Shown: positions 44,227 to 53,097 of the stretch, piece by piece
Numbering within the stretch: the first letter of the stretch is position 1
Layout of the letters: each line of letters begins with the position of its first letter
Assembly (NCBI RefSeq): GCF_030915505.1
Contig: NZ_CP133265.1
Span: forward strand, 2,880,001 to 2,944,000
DNA: 64,000 bases
Source: Neobacillus sp. OS1-2
Lineage (GTDB): Bacteria > Bacillota > Bacilli > Bacillales > Cytobacillaceae
Reading direction: 5' to 3'
The notes under the pieces: generated by a model
The model's database searches: none
What the model was told of the DNA's origin: nothing
Seen by the model: the letters and a program-made list of their open reading frames with translations, nothing else
Translations under genes and position numbers: made by a program

Positions 44227-45213
44227 ATGATTAACTTTGCTACAGTTGGAACAGGGTGGATAACCGAATCTTTTATTCAGGCAGCTAGACTTAGCGAGCA
44301 GCTTCATTTAGTTAGTGTTTTTTCACGAACAGAGGAAAAAGGAAAAAAGCTTGCTGATCAATATAACGCCTCTAGTTATTATACAGATATAGAAGAAATG
44401 GCGAAGAGCAAGGAGTTTGAGGCAGTCTATATTGCCTCGCCTAATTCTGTTCATTTTGAACAAGCTCTAACCTTTTTGAGGAATAAAAAACATGTCATCT
44501 GTGAAAAGCCGATTTTTTCTACTACTGCTGAATTAGAAGAGGCTTACAAGACAGCAGAGGAGAATGGTGTTTATTTATTCGAAGCGATTCGCAATATCCA
44601 TACACCTAATTTTAAGATTTTAAAGGAAAAGCTTCATGAAGCTGGGAAGCTGAGAAGTGCAATCCTTCCATATATCCAATATTCCTCACGCTATGATTTG
44701 TTTTTGCAAGGAGAGGAACCTAATATTTTCTCAGCAAAGTACTCGGGTGGTGCGCTTGCAGATTTGGGAGTCTATCCATTGTATTTAGCGGTCGGCTTGT
44801 TTGGGGAGCCTAATAAGGTTACCTATCATCCGGTGATTTTAAGGAGCGGTGTGGATGGCAGCGGTACGCTTGTTTTGGAATATGACGAATTCGTTTGTAC
44901 GATTCTTTGCTCAAAGATCTCTCATTCCGCTCTGCCTTGTGAAATACATGGGGAGAAGGGAACGTTTGTCCTTGAAGATGCGGCGCCAATAACCGAGATT
45001 CAATTTATTGACAGCCATACAAAGGAAAGCCAAATTCTCAGTGTGGAACAAGAGGAACAAAATATGGTCTATGAAGGCATCAATATCGCTGAGATTATTG
45101 AATCGAAAAATGACGAGGAATATAAGCGGCTAAAACACTGGAGTGAAATTGTTTTACGAATTACAGAAGAGGCTAGAAAGCAAAATAACATCATTTTTGA
45201 TGCAGAAAAGTAA
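44227..45213 (+). CDS. Gfo/Idh/MocA-family oxidoreductase
   Basis: 328 residues. N-terminal NAD(P)-binding domain (VGTGWITESFI, VYIASPNSVHFEQA, ICEKPIF with the conserved Lys of the EKP motif) and C-terminal alpha/beta substrate domain (KYSGGALADLGVYPLYLA). Similar in size to B. subtilis YulF/YrbE-type dehydrogenases. Probably oxidises a sugar or inositol-like polyol; substrate unknown. RBS AGAGGTTG before the ATG. Confidence 0.88.
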   Translation: MINFATVGTGWITESFIQAARLSEQLHLVSVFSRTEEKGKKLADQYNASSYYTDIEEMAKSKEFEAVYIASPNSVHFEQALTFLRNKKHVICEKPIFSTTAELEEAYKTAEENGVYLFEAIRNIHTPNFKILKEKLHEAGKLRSAILPYIQYSSRYDLFLQGEEPNIFSAKYSGGALADLGVYPLYLAVGLFGEPNKVTYHPVILRSGVDGSGTLVLEYDEFVCTILCSKISHSALPCEIHGEKGTFVLEDAAPITEIQFIDSHTKESQILSVEQEEQNMVYEGINIAEIIESKNDEEYKRLKHWSEIVLRITEEARKQNNIIFDAEK

Positions 45214-45219
45214 AAAGGG

Positions 45220-45250
45220 TGCCAGTGGATATTTTATCCACTGGCATTTT
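45220..45250 (+). terminator. intrinsic terminator
   Basis: TGCCAGTGGAT (45220-45230) pairs with ATCCACTGGCA (45236-45246), followed by TTTTC. Confidence 0.75.
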
Positions 45251-45412
45251 CTATTATGATACCTTCTTCACTGATAGACGAGGAACGGCATACTTTTTCC
45301 TAAACTAAGGAGTAACGTAGAAACCTCTTACCCTACTGACTTACCAATAATAAAAAACTTTTTTGACAAATTTATGATGCCAATGTGACATCTTTATGAA
45401 ATGAATTGTCCC

Positions 45413-45455
45413 ATTGACTTATATCACATACCCTGTATATTTCGTTATTTATAGT
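45413..45455 (+). promoter_or_regulatory. FNR-dependent promoter of the NapH-like gene
   Basis: ATTGACTTATATCACA (45413-45428) matches TTGAT-N4-ATCAA at 8 of 10 positions; TATAGT (45450-45455) follows after 21 bp, placing the box centre near -41.5 as in class II FNR activation. Confidence 0.7.
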
Positions 45456-45484
45456 GAAGGTAACGAAAGAATGGAGGAACGGTT

Positions 45485-46501
45485 ATGAAGTCAAAAATTT
45501 GGTATCAGAAACAGTTGAAACGTAAGCCCGTGCAAATCACAAGATACACCGTTCAAGCACTGTTTCTATTGTTTTTACTATATGTCGGTCTGCAGTTTTA
45601 TCAGTTTTATCAGCATTTTGAAACGCTGGGAAAAACACCTTTCGTTGAGAGGCCATCGGCAGTGGAGGGATTTTTGCCCATTAGTGCACTTGTTGCGCTG
45701 AAGGTTTGGCTGACGAGCGGCGACTTTGACGTGATTCACCCAGCAGGACTTGTGCTGCTTTCATTCTTTGTAGGAGCAGGGATTCTACTCCGGAAATCCT
45801 TCTGCAGCTGGATTTGCCCTGTTGGCACGGCAAATGAACTGATTGCCTGGCTTGGTAGAAAAATATTTAAAAAGAATTTTGACATGCCACAATGGCTGGT
45901 TTGGTTCTTAACACCGATCAAATATGTATTACTGCTATTCTTTATCGCTATGGTGATTCAAATGGATATCTTTAGCGCGAAAAGCTTTCTGGTAGATCCT
46001 TATAATAAGGTTTCCGATGTGAAAATGTTATTATTGTTCCTAAATATTGGCGGCTTTACGTTGAAATTTCTCATTGTCATCTTTATCCTATCGTTGTTTT
46101 TCAGAAATTTTTGGTGCCGGTTCCTTTGTCCGTACGGTGCGTTAATTGGTTTAGGCTCCATTTTTAGACTAACAAAAATAGTACGAAATGAAGATACCTG
46201 CACAAATTGCGAAATGTGCACAAAGGTTTGTCCACAGCGTTTGCAGGTTCATAAAGTTGAAAAGGTAACATCACTTAATTGCTCTGCTTGTATGTCATGT
46301 GTGGAAGCCTGCCCGGTTAAAGAAACCTTGAACATGAACGTTGCGGGTAGGAAAGTAAATAAATGGTTCGTCCCGGCGACCTTCTTCGTCCTGTTTTTTG
46401 TGGTGATCGGAATTGCCAAAATCACAGGCCACTGGGATACAATCATCTCCTATCAAGAATGGAAAGAATTGATTCCGGATGCACGCTATATTGGTCATTA
46501 A
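45485..46501 (+). CDS. NapH/CcoG-like polytopic 4Fe-4S protein
   Basis: 338 residues. Five to six membrane helices; two cytoplasmic CxxxCP motifs (CSWICPVGT and CRFLCPYGA) typical of NapH/NosR/RdxA membrane proteins; then two [4Fe-4S] ferredoxin motifs (CTNCEMCTKVCP and CSACMSCVEACP) and a last helix (about 300-320). Such proteins pass electrons from quinol or other donors to terminal reductases. The FNR-type promoter upstream supports an anaerobic role. ATG with AATGGAGG upstream. Confidence 0.88.
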   Translation: MKSKIWYQKQLKRKPVQITRYTVQALFLLFLLYVGLQFYQFYQHFETLGKTPFVERPSAVEGFLPISALVALKVWLTSGDFDVIHPAGLVLLSFFVGAGILLRKSFCSWICPVGTANELIAWLGRKIFKKNFDMPQWLVWFLTPIKYVLLLFFIAMVIQMDIFSAKSFLVDPYNKVSDVKMLLLFLNIGGFTLKFLIVIFILSLFFRNFWCRFLCPYGALIGLGSIFRLTKIVRNEDTCTNCEMCTKVCPQRLQVHKVEKVTSLNCSACMSCVEACPVKETLNMNVAGRKVNKWFVPATFFVLFFVVIGIAKITGHWDTIISYQEWKELIPDARYIGH

Positions 46502-46698
46502 GAGGAACATTTCAATAAGCTGCCATATGAAGATTGCTTATATTCTGCCCCTTTAGATACCTAATTTTGTTGAAGTGTTGAAACTTTAAGAAAAAGTCAA
46601 AAAAGTTCAAAAATTATTCATTGGAAATTTTAGGTTTGTATTAGTATTATAGATTTATATGCAATACAAAGTTTTTCACTTGCGAGGGGGATGTTCAG

Positions 46699-47064
46699 AT
46701 GGCAAAGGCAATTAACGAATATTCGTTACCAGACCTGATGGAAAGAATTGAAGAAATCTTTAATGCAAATCCCGCACCAATGAAGGGTTTTAACGGGGTT
46801 GTTCAATATGATGTTCATGGAGAGCAAACCGGTACATACCAGCACTATTTTCAAGATTGTAAACTAACCATTAAAGAAGGGGTCGAAACAACCCCGGATG
46901 TAACAATGGCTTTATCCTATGATAACTTCAAGAAATTTTTATTAGGAAAACAAAGCGGCGCTGTTGCACTGTTGACAGGGAAGGTTAAGGCAAAAGGGGA
47001 TATCGCTAAGGGAATGAAAATAGAAACGATTCTTAAAAGATACAATATTAAGGAACCGTTGTAA
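46699..47064 (+). CDS. SCP2 sterol-binding-domain protein
   Basis: 121 residues covering one SCP2 domain (PAPMKGFNGVVQYDV, PDVTMALSYDNFKKFLLGKQ, ALLTGKVKAKGDIAKGMKI). In bacteria these small soluble proteins probably bind lipids or acyl-CoA; no catalytic residues. Own terminator downstream; no FNR box seen upstream. Confidence 0.85.
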   Translation: MAKAINEYSLPDLMERIEEIFNANPAPMKGFNGVVQYDVHGEQTGTYQHYFQDCKLTIKEGVETTPDVTMALSYDNFKKFLLGKQSGAVALLTGKVKAKGDIAKGMKIETILKRYNIKEPL

Positions 47065-47103
47065 TTTATTTTTGCCATTATAATAGAATAATAATGTTCA
47101 CTC

Positions 47104-47136
47104 AAAATAGCACAAGAAATAATTGTGCTATTTTTA
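47104..47136 (+). terminator. intrinsic terminator
   Basis: AAAATAGCACAA (47104-47115) with TTGTGCTATTTT (47123-47134), loop of 7. Confidence 0.85.
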
Positions 47137-47213
47137 TTAGGCCTAAAGTAATAAGAGAAAGGATTATTACTAGTGCAATCTGATTATATATGAATATTTT
47201 TGTGAAATACTGA

Positions 47214-47242
47214 TTGACAATTGTGTAAACTATGAGTAATCT
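47214..47242 (+). promoter_or_regulatory. probable sigma-A promoter of the oligopeptide transporter
   Basis: Perfect -35 TTGACA (47214-47219) with TAATCT after 17 bp. The rest of the 290-bp gap 47065-47354 holds the preceding terminator and AT-rich leader. Confidence 0.5.
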
Positions 47243-47354
47243 TTAAATTGTATTTTAAACCAATCGGATTTATCGGCTTTGAAGTTTGAATACAGAACGA
47301 TGAGAAGGATTGGATTTTTTTTGAAGTAAAACCAAGTAAACAGGGGTGAATAAG

Positions 47355-49079
47355 GTGAAAAAGAGTTTGACTAGCTTCATCAGCGTGATTGTCCTTTCTA
47401 TGATTCTCTCTGCTTGTGCTTTAGATAGTTCAAGTCAAAAGGAATCACCGGTACCAGCCAAGAAGGGAAACACAGAAAGTGCAAGCGTAAAAAGCACTGA
47501 AGGAAAAGAGTATAAAGCAACAAACCTTGCAGCACTTCCGGAAAAGGCAAAAGCGAGGAAGGATTTGTTCATTGCAGGAATTTCCGCACCAGGAGGCGTT
47601 TTCTTGCCATATTTTTATGAAAATGGTTGGGATGGAAACGTAACAAACCCTATGTTTGCTCCATTAGTGAATCTAGATAAGGAAGGAAAGCCTGTCGGAA
47701 TCCTTGCTGAAAAATGGGATGTCTCTGATGATCAGCTTACATATACATTCCACTTAAGAAAAGGCTTAAAATTTAGTGACGGCTCACCGCTAACAGCAGA
47801 CGATGTTGCCTTTACCTTAACACTTCTATATGATCCAGCATATGCCGGATACCAAGATATTTCTCTTGCGGCGATTAAAGGCGGGAAAGAGTATAAAGAA
47901 GGTAAGGCACAATCGATTGAAGGGATTAAAGTCATCGATAAAGAGACAATTGAAATTACAACTGAAAAAGTGAACGCGAAGTCCCTGCTTCTATTAGGCG
48001 GTCAAGTATTATCTAAAGCCTATTATGGTAAAGACTATCAATATGGTAAACTCGATTATTTAAAAGAACTTTATCCAAAACCACTTGGTGCAGGTCCATA
48101 CAAATTTGAAAAATATATTCCTGGCCAAGAAGTCCGTTATGTGGCCAATGAACATTACTACGCAGGTAAGCCAAAAACAAAAAATCTCATTTTCAAGGTT
48201 ATAGATACCTCCACCTCCCTGCAATTGTTTGAAACAGGCGAGCTTGATTATGCCGGTTTCTCTGCAGATGATGATACCGTGGAACAGTTGAAAAGCTTAG
48301 GATTTGCCAATATCCAAGTCGGCCCGGTAAATGACTTTGGCTTTATTTATGTAAACAATACACGTCCGCAGTTCAAGGATAAAGAAGTACGACAAGCATT
48401 GATTTATGGATTGGATCGCCAAAAAATTGTGGATGTGAAATTTAAAGGCTACGGAGAGGTTGCCAACGTTCCTGTCTCTAAAGTTTCATGGGCATATGAC
48501 GATGAAGGTATTAACAAATATGAATTTAATGCGGATAAAGCGAAAGAATTACTTGATAATGCAGGCTGGAAGGTCGGTAAGGATGGCATCCGCGAAAAAG
48601 ATGGCAAGCCATTCGTGATTCGGTATTTAACGAGAACAGCTGAAGATCCAATTATCCCTATTGCCAAAGAAAACTATGAGGATATTGGGATTAAATTCGA
48701 ACCAGAAATCATGGACTTTAATGCCTTGGTTGCTAAGTTAAACGAGAAAGATTATGATTTCGCCGCAGTTTCGACGTCACAAATCTTAGACCCAAGTGAT
48801 CCTGTTGAAGAATTTGCATCAGCTAACCCAAATAATGCTGCAGGCTATTCTAATCCTAAGGTTGATGAGTTAATCCAAAAAGGATTAAATACGTTAGATA
48901 TTGAAAAACGTAAAGGCATCTATCACGATTTATACAAAGAACTAAATGACAACCCTCCTGTAATTCTGATTCACTATCGCCAAAGCGCCAGAGCGATTAG
49001 TGGTCAAATTCAAGGTTTATATCCAGATAACTATACAGGCATCAGCGCTAGCTTGCCGAACATTTCGATTAAAAAGTAA
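47355..49079 (+). CDS. oligopeptide ABC transporter substrate-binding lipoprotein (OppA/DppA family)
   Basis: 574 residues. Lipoprotein signal with lipobox LSAC (Cys21), then an SBP_bac_5 domain: SPLTADDVAFTLTLLYDP, LGAGPYKFEKYIPGQEV, VRQALIYGLDRQKIVD. It captures peptides (or a metal-chelate/glycoside) outside the membrane for the permease encoded next. The GTG at 47355 follows AGGGGTG; the GTG at 47346 overlaps that site. A 15-bp hairpin follows before the permease genes, so the binding protein can be made in excess. Confidence 0.92.
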   Translation: MKKSLTSFISVIVLSMILSACALDSSSQKESPVPAKKGNTESASVKSTEGKEYKATNLAALPEKAKARKDLFIAGISAPGGVFLPYFYENGWDGNVTNPMFAPLVNLDKEGKPVGILAEKWDVSDDQLTYTFHLRKGLKFSDGSPLTADDVAFTLTLLYDPAYAGYQDISLAAIKGGKEYKEGKAQSIEGIKVIDKETIEITTEKVNAKSLLLLGGQVLSKAYYGKDYQYGKLDYLKELYPKPLGAGPYKFEKYIPGQEVRYVANEHYYAGKPKTKNLIFKVIDTSTSLQLFETGELDYAGFSADDDTVEQLKSLGFANIQVGPVNDFGFIYVNNTRPQFKDKEVRQALIYGLDRQKIVDVKFKGYGEVANVPVSKVSWAYDDEGINKYEFNADKAKELLDNAGWKVGKDGIREKDGKPFVIRYLTRTAEDPIIPIAKENYEDIGIKFEPEIMDFNALVAKLNEKDYDFAAVSTSQILDPSDPVEEFASANPNNAAGYSNPKVDELIQKGLNTLDIEKRKGIYHDLYKELNDNPPVILIHYRQSARAISGQIQGLYPDNYTGISASLPNISIKK

Positions 49080-49081
49080 TC

Positions 49082-49118
49082 AATAAAGTGCCTAGCGCAT
49101 GTTGCTAGGCACTTTATT
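49082..49118 (+). terminator. intra-operon hairpin after binding-protein gene
   Basis: AATAAAGTGCCTAGC (49082-49096) pairs perfectly over 15 bp with GCTAGGCACTTTATT (49104-49118); it lies within the operon, so it is a partial terminator or 3'-stabilising element. Confidence 0.8.
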
Positions 49119-49137
49119 CTGTAATGGGGGAGAAAAA

Positions 49138-50094
49138 ATGAAACAGTACGTATTGCAGCGTTTTTTACAAATGATTGTCATCTTGTTCGGGACATCGTTT
49201 ATCATTTTCTTCTTATTTGCGATGCTGCCGGGTGATTATATTGACTCAAATATTAATTTGACCCCGCAAAGGGCTCAAGAATTAAAAGCACTTTTTGGTT
49301 TAGATCAGCCGGTGTTGCAGAGGTACTTTACGTGGCTTGGAAATGCCTTACACGGTGATTTTGGTTACTCGCTCAAGCATCAGGAAAAGGTTTTATCCCT
49401 GTTAAATAAATATGTGTGGAATTCCTTTTTTGTTGCTATTTTTGCCTTAATCCTAACGTGGTCCATTGCCTTAGTGACGGGTGTCATTTCCGCCATTAAG
49501 CAATATTCCTTGTTTGATGGGCTAGTAACATTTTTTGTGTTTGCAGCGATGTCCTTTCCATCTTTTTTTATCAGCTTGCTATTTATTAAATGGTTCGGTG
49601 TCGATCTGCAAATCTTGCCAATTGGCGGAATGATTGATACGGGAAGTACCAGTACGGGGCTGACCTATCTTCTTGAAGTGGGCAAGCATATGATTCTACC
49701 TGTTCTCATCCTAACCTTACTTAGCATTGGATCGTTAACCCGCTATTTTCGCACTGGGATGCTTGAGGTGATTCGCCAGGACTATATACGAACCGCCCGA
49801 GCGAAGGGTTTAAAAGAGCGTGTGGTTATTTTTAAACATGCTTTAAAAAATGCCATTCTTCCAGCCATTACATTGCTTGCCTTTGAATTACCGGGGCTTT
49901 TTTCCGGTGCCATTATTATGGAACAAATCTTTAATTGGCCGGGTGTTGGAAGAATTCAGCTGGAATCAGTCAGCTTCCGCGATTATCCCGTATTGATGGC
50001 CTTTACGATGTTTTTATCCTGTTTAACCATTATTGGAAACTTTTTAGCGGATGTAACTTACGCTGCTGTTGATCCGAGAATTAGATTGAAATAG
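49138..50094 (+). CDS. oligopeptide ABC transporter permease (OppB/DppB family)
   Basis: 318 residues, six helices, with the EAA-type loop RTARAKGLKERVVIFKHAL (about 218-236) that contacts the ATPases and the family N-terminal helix MKQYVLQRFLQM. The ATG at 49138 follows GGGGGAG. Second gene of the five-gene operon. Confidence 0.92.
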   Translation: MKQYVLQRFLQMIVILFGTSFIIFFLFAMLPGDYIDSNINLTPQRAQELKALFGLDQPVLQRYFTWLGNALHGDFGYSLKHQEKVLSLLNKYVWNSFFVAIFALILTWSIALVTGVISAIKQYSLFDGLVTFFVFAAMSFPSFFISLLFIKWFGVDLQILPIGGMIDTGSTSTGLTYLLEVGKHMILPVLILTLLSIGSLTRYFRTGMLEVIRQDYIRTARAKGLKERVVIFKHALKNAILPAITLLAFELPGLFSGAIIMEQIFNWPGVGRIQLESVSFRDYPVLMAFTMFLSCLTIIGNFLADVTYAAVDPRIRLK

Positions 50095-50107
50095 GGAGGG
50101 GTGCAAA

Positions 50108-51031
50108 TTGGAACCACAAAGTTCGATTGTGACGAAACAAGTGACGAAGAAGAGCGTAAAATCACCTTCGTTATGGAAGCAAACGTATCGTCGCCTAAAA
50201 AAGAATAAATTAGCAATGATCAGTTTGTTTTTCCTGATATTTATGTTTTTACTGAGTTTTATTGGTCCGCATTTTTCACCGTACATTCAAGACAGAACGA
50301 GTATTGCTGATATGAATCAGCCGCCAAGCAGCTCGCACTTGCTTGGGACAGATAATTATGGGCGGGATGTGTTAACGAGATTAATGATGGCCGGACAAAT
50401 CTCGTTAACCATCGGGATTGCTTCCATGTTTTTATCGGTGATGATTGGTTCATTGCTGGGGGCGATTTCGGGCTTTTATCGCGGCGTCGTCGATATGGTT
50501 ATCATGCGGATCGCCGACATTCTTATGTCGATTCCAGGCTTACCGCTTCTATTGATTTTGGCAGCCATTCTATCAGAGTGGAAAGTTCCGGCTGAATACC
50601 GGCTTTATATTATTATGATTATGCTTAGCTTTGTTGGATGGCCAGGTCTTGCACGCCTAGTGCGAGGACAAATTTTATCATTGAAGGAACAGCCTTTTAT
50701 GCAGGCAACGGAGGTACTGGGGTTAAGGGACCGCCGGAAAATAATCCACCATCTTATTCCGAATACCATCCCACTTCTTTTGGTTGTGGCGACCTTAAAT
50801 GTAGCCGGTTCGATTTTAAGCGAGTCCGCATTAAGCTTTCTTGGACTTGGGGTCGTTCCGCCCACACCGTCATGGGGGAATATGATGAATGCAGCCAATA
50901 ACTTTATGGATTTTAGGAAACGTCCATGGCTTTGGATTCCACCGGGAACCACTATTTTTCTAACTGTCGTTTCTATCAATTTACTGGGGGACGGACTAAG
51001 AGATGCACTTGATCCGAAAATGAGAAGGTAG
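50108..51031 (+). CDS. oligopeptide ABC transporter permease (OppC/DppC family)
   Basis: 307 residues, six helices; the N-terminal cytoplasmic segment, HLLGTDNYGRDVLTRL motif and the EAA loop QATEVLGLRDRRKIIHHL are typical of the C-type permease. TTG start with GGGAGGGG six bases upstream. Pairs with the permease ending 13 bp upstream. Confidence 0.92.
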   Translation: MEPQSSIVTKQVTKKSVKSPSLWKQTYRRLKKNKLAMISLFFLIFMFLLSFIGPHFSPYIQDRTSIADMNQPPSSSHLLGTDNYGRDVLTRLMMAGQISLTIGIASMFLSVMIGSLLGAISGFYRGVVDMVIMRIADILMSIPGLPLLLILAAILSEWKVPAEYRLYIIMIMLSFVGWPGLARLVRGQILSLKEQPFMQATEVLGLRDRRKIIHHLIPNTIPLLLVVATLNVAGSILSESALSFLGLGVVPPTPSWGNMMNAANNFMDFRKRPWLWIPPGTTIFLTVVSINLLGDGLRDALDPKMRR

Positions 51032-51040
51032 GGATATCAT

Positions 51041-52018
51041 ATGAATAAGACGCTGCTTCAAGTAGATCACCTGCAAACAAACTTTTACACAGAAAACGGC
51101 GTCGTGAAGGCAGTGAATGACGTTAGTTTTGCTATTCGTGAAGGAGAAACCGTGTGTATCGTTGGAGAGTCAGGATGCGGCAAAAGTATTACCGCATTGT
51201 CATTAATGCAGCTAATACCGGAAAACGGCAAGGTGGAAAGCGGAGAAATTAATTTTGCCGGAAAAAACCTGCTCCACTTATCAAAAAAGGATGTGCGCCG
51301 TTTAAGAGGGAATGAGATTGGCATGATCTTTCAGGAACCGATGACATCTTTAAATCCCGTTTTCACGATTGGTGAACAAATGATTGAACCAATCCAGGAA
51401 CATTTATTGTTAAGTAAAAAGGATGCCTATAATAAGGCAATGGAACTGATTACAATGCTCGGAATCCCGAATGCTGAAAAGGTCGTCAATCTTTATCCTC
51501 ATGAATTAAGCGGCGGGATGCTGCAACGGATTATGATTGCTATCGCCATTAGCTGTAATCCGAAGCTTATCATTGCGGATGAACCAACGACCGCTCTTGA
51601 CGTAACCATCCAAGCACAAATATTAGACTTATTACGGGAGATAAAAAAGGAATTTAATACATCTATTTTGTTAATTACCCATGATCTTGGCGTTGTGGCA
51701 GAAATGGCTGATTATGTGGTGGTCATGTATGCGGGAAAAGTAGTGGAAGAGGGACCGGTTTTGGAGCTATTTAAGAACCCGCAGCATCCTTATACAAAAG
51801 GATTGTTGAAGGCAAAACCAGTGATTGGTGAACGGAAAGATCGTCTATATACCATTGCCGGCCAGGTTCCGAATTTAGTTAATCTGCAGGAATCCTGCTA
51901 TTTTGCAGATCGCTGTGAGCATGCAATGGATATTTGCAGGATAAAGCAGCCGGCATTACATGAAATTTCGGGCGGGCAAAAAGCTGCGTGCTGGCTCTAT
52001 GAGGACGGTGCAGAATAA
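51041..52018 (+). CDS. oligopeptide ABC transporter ATP-binding protein (OppD/DppD family)
   Basis: 325 residues. Walker A GESGCGKS, signature LSGGMLQR, Walker B LIIADEPTTALD and the C-terminal oligopeptide-type Cys-rich segment (CYFADRCEHAMDICR) are all present. The stop overlaps the start of the next ATPase by one base (TAATG). Confidence 0.94.
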   Translation: MNKTLLQVDHLQTNFYTENGVVKAVNDVSFAIREGETVCIVGESGCGKSITALSLMQLIPENGKVESGEINFAGKNLLHLSKKDVRRLRGNEIGMIFQEPMTSLNPVFTIGEQMIEPIQEHLLLSKKDAYNKAMELITMLGIPNAEKVVNLYPHELSGGMLQRIMIAIAISCNPKLIIADEPTTALDVTIQAQILDLLREIKKEFNTSILLITHDLGVVAEMADYVVVMYAGKVVEEGPVLELFKNPQHPYTKGLLKAKPVIGERKDRLYTIAGQVPNLVNLQESCYFADRCEHAMDICRIKQPALHEISGGQKAACWLYEDGAE

Positions 52019-52983
52019 TGGGCGAAGCATTATTAGAGGTTCATAATCTAAAAAAATACTATTCTGCTTCAAAAGGTATGTTTAAAAAATTCGGAGATCC
52101 GTTGAAGGCTGTTGATGGGGTTAGTTTTTCAATTGCCAAAGGCGAAGTGTTTGGGCTTGTTGGTGAATCTGGAAGTGGGAAATCGACGATTGGTAAAACC
52201 ATTTTACGCCTCCATGAGAAGACAGAAGGAGAGGTAAAGTTTAAGGGGAAAGATATTTTTTCATTATCCAAAAAGGAGCTCCGCAATCTTCGTGTGCAAA
52301 CACAGCTTGTATTTCAAGATCCGTTTAGTTCGTTAAATCCAAGGCTCCGAGTGGGGGACGCAATTGGCGAGGCCATGGTCGAGCACGGTCTTGTTTCAAA
52401 ACAGGAGGTACGCGAGCGAGTGTTAGAGGTAATGGAAAAGTGCGGATTAGCTCCGTTTCATATTGATCGATATCCACATGAATTTTCCGGCGGACAGCGG
52501 CAGCGTATCGTTATTGCTAGAGCGATGGCGCTAAATCCTGAGTTTATTGTTATGGATGAACCAGTCGCATCACTTGATGTATCCATTCAAGCGCAAATAA
52601 TAAATCTATTCAGTGACCTCCAGAGGGAAAATGGATTATCCTATCTGTTTATTTCCCATGATTTAAGTGTTGTGGAACACCTTTGTACGAAAATTGCCAT
52701 TATGTATTTGGGGAATATTGTAGAATTGGCTTCTAAAGAAGAGTTATTTGATCATCCACTTCATCCTTATACAAAAGCACTCTTATCGGCTGTGCCCATT
52801 CCAGACCCCATGGCCAAGAGAGAGCGGATTATTTTAAAAGGGGATATTCCAAGCCCTATAAATCCGCCCTCAGGCTGTAAGTTTCGGACCAGATGTCCGA
52901 TAGCGACTGACCTTTGTGCACAACAGGTGCCGGATTATCGCGACACAGGAAGCGGCCATTTTGTTGCCTGTCATTATGTATAA
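52018..52983 (+). CDS. oligopeptide ABC transporter ATP-binding protein (OppF/DppF family)
   Basis: 321 residues. Walker A GESGSGKS, signature FSGGQRQR, Walker B FIVMDEPVASLD, and the C-terminal CKFRTRCPIATDLC segment. Completes a standard SBP-permease-permease-ATPase-ATPase operon, ended by the terminator at 53003. Confidence 0.94.
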   Translation: MGEALLEVHNLKKYYSASKGMFKKFGDPLKAVDGVSFSIAKGEVFGLVGESGSGKSTIGKTILRLHEKTEGEVKFKGKDIFSLSKKELRNLRVQTQLVFQDPFSSLNPRLRVGDAIGEAMVEHGLVSKQEVRERVLEVMEKCGLAPFHIDRYPHEFSGGQRQRIVIARAMALNPEFIVMDEPVASLDVSIQAQIINLFSDLQRENGLSYLFISHDLSVVEHLCTKIAIMYLGNIVELASKEELFDHPLHPYTKALLSAVPIPDPMAKRERIILKGDIPSPINPPSGCKFRTRCPIATDLCAQQVPDYRDTGSGHFVACHYV

Positions 52984-53002
52984 TTTAATTTGGAAAAAAG
53001 GG

Positions 53003-53036
53003 GGCAATATACAGAATTTGTATTGCCTCTTTTTTT
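53003..53036 (+). terminator. terminator of the oligopeptide transporter operon
   Basis: GGCAATA (53003-53009) with TATTGCC (53021-53027), followed by CTTTTTTTT. Confidence 0.8.
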
Positions 53037-53097
53037 CTAAATCACACAGCCCACTCTATTTCATATAAATATAGAAAAAGTAAAATGGGTGAATGTA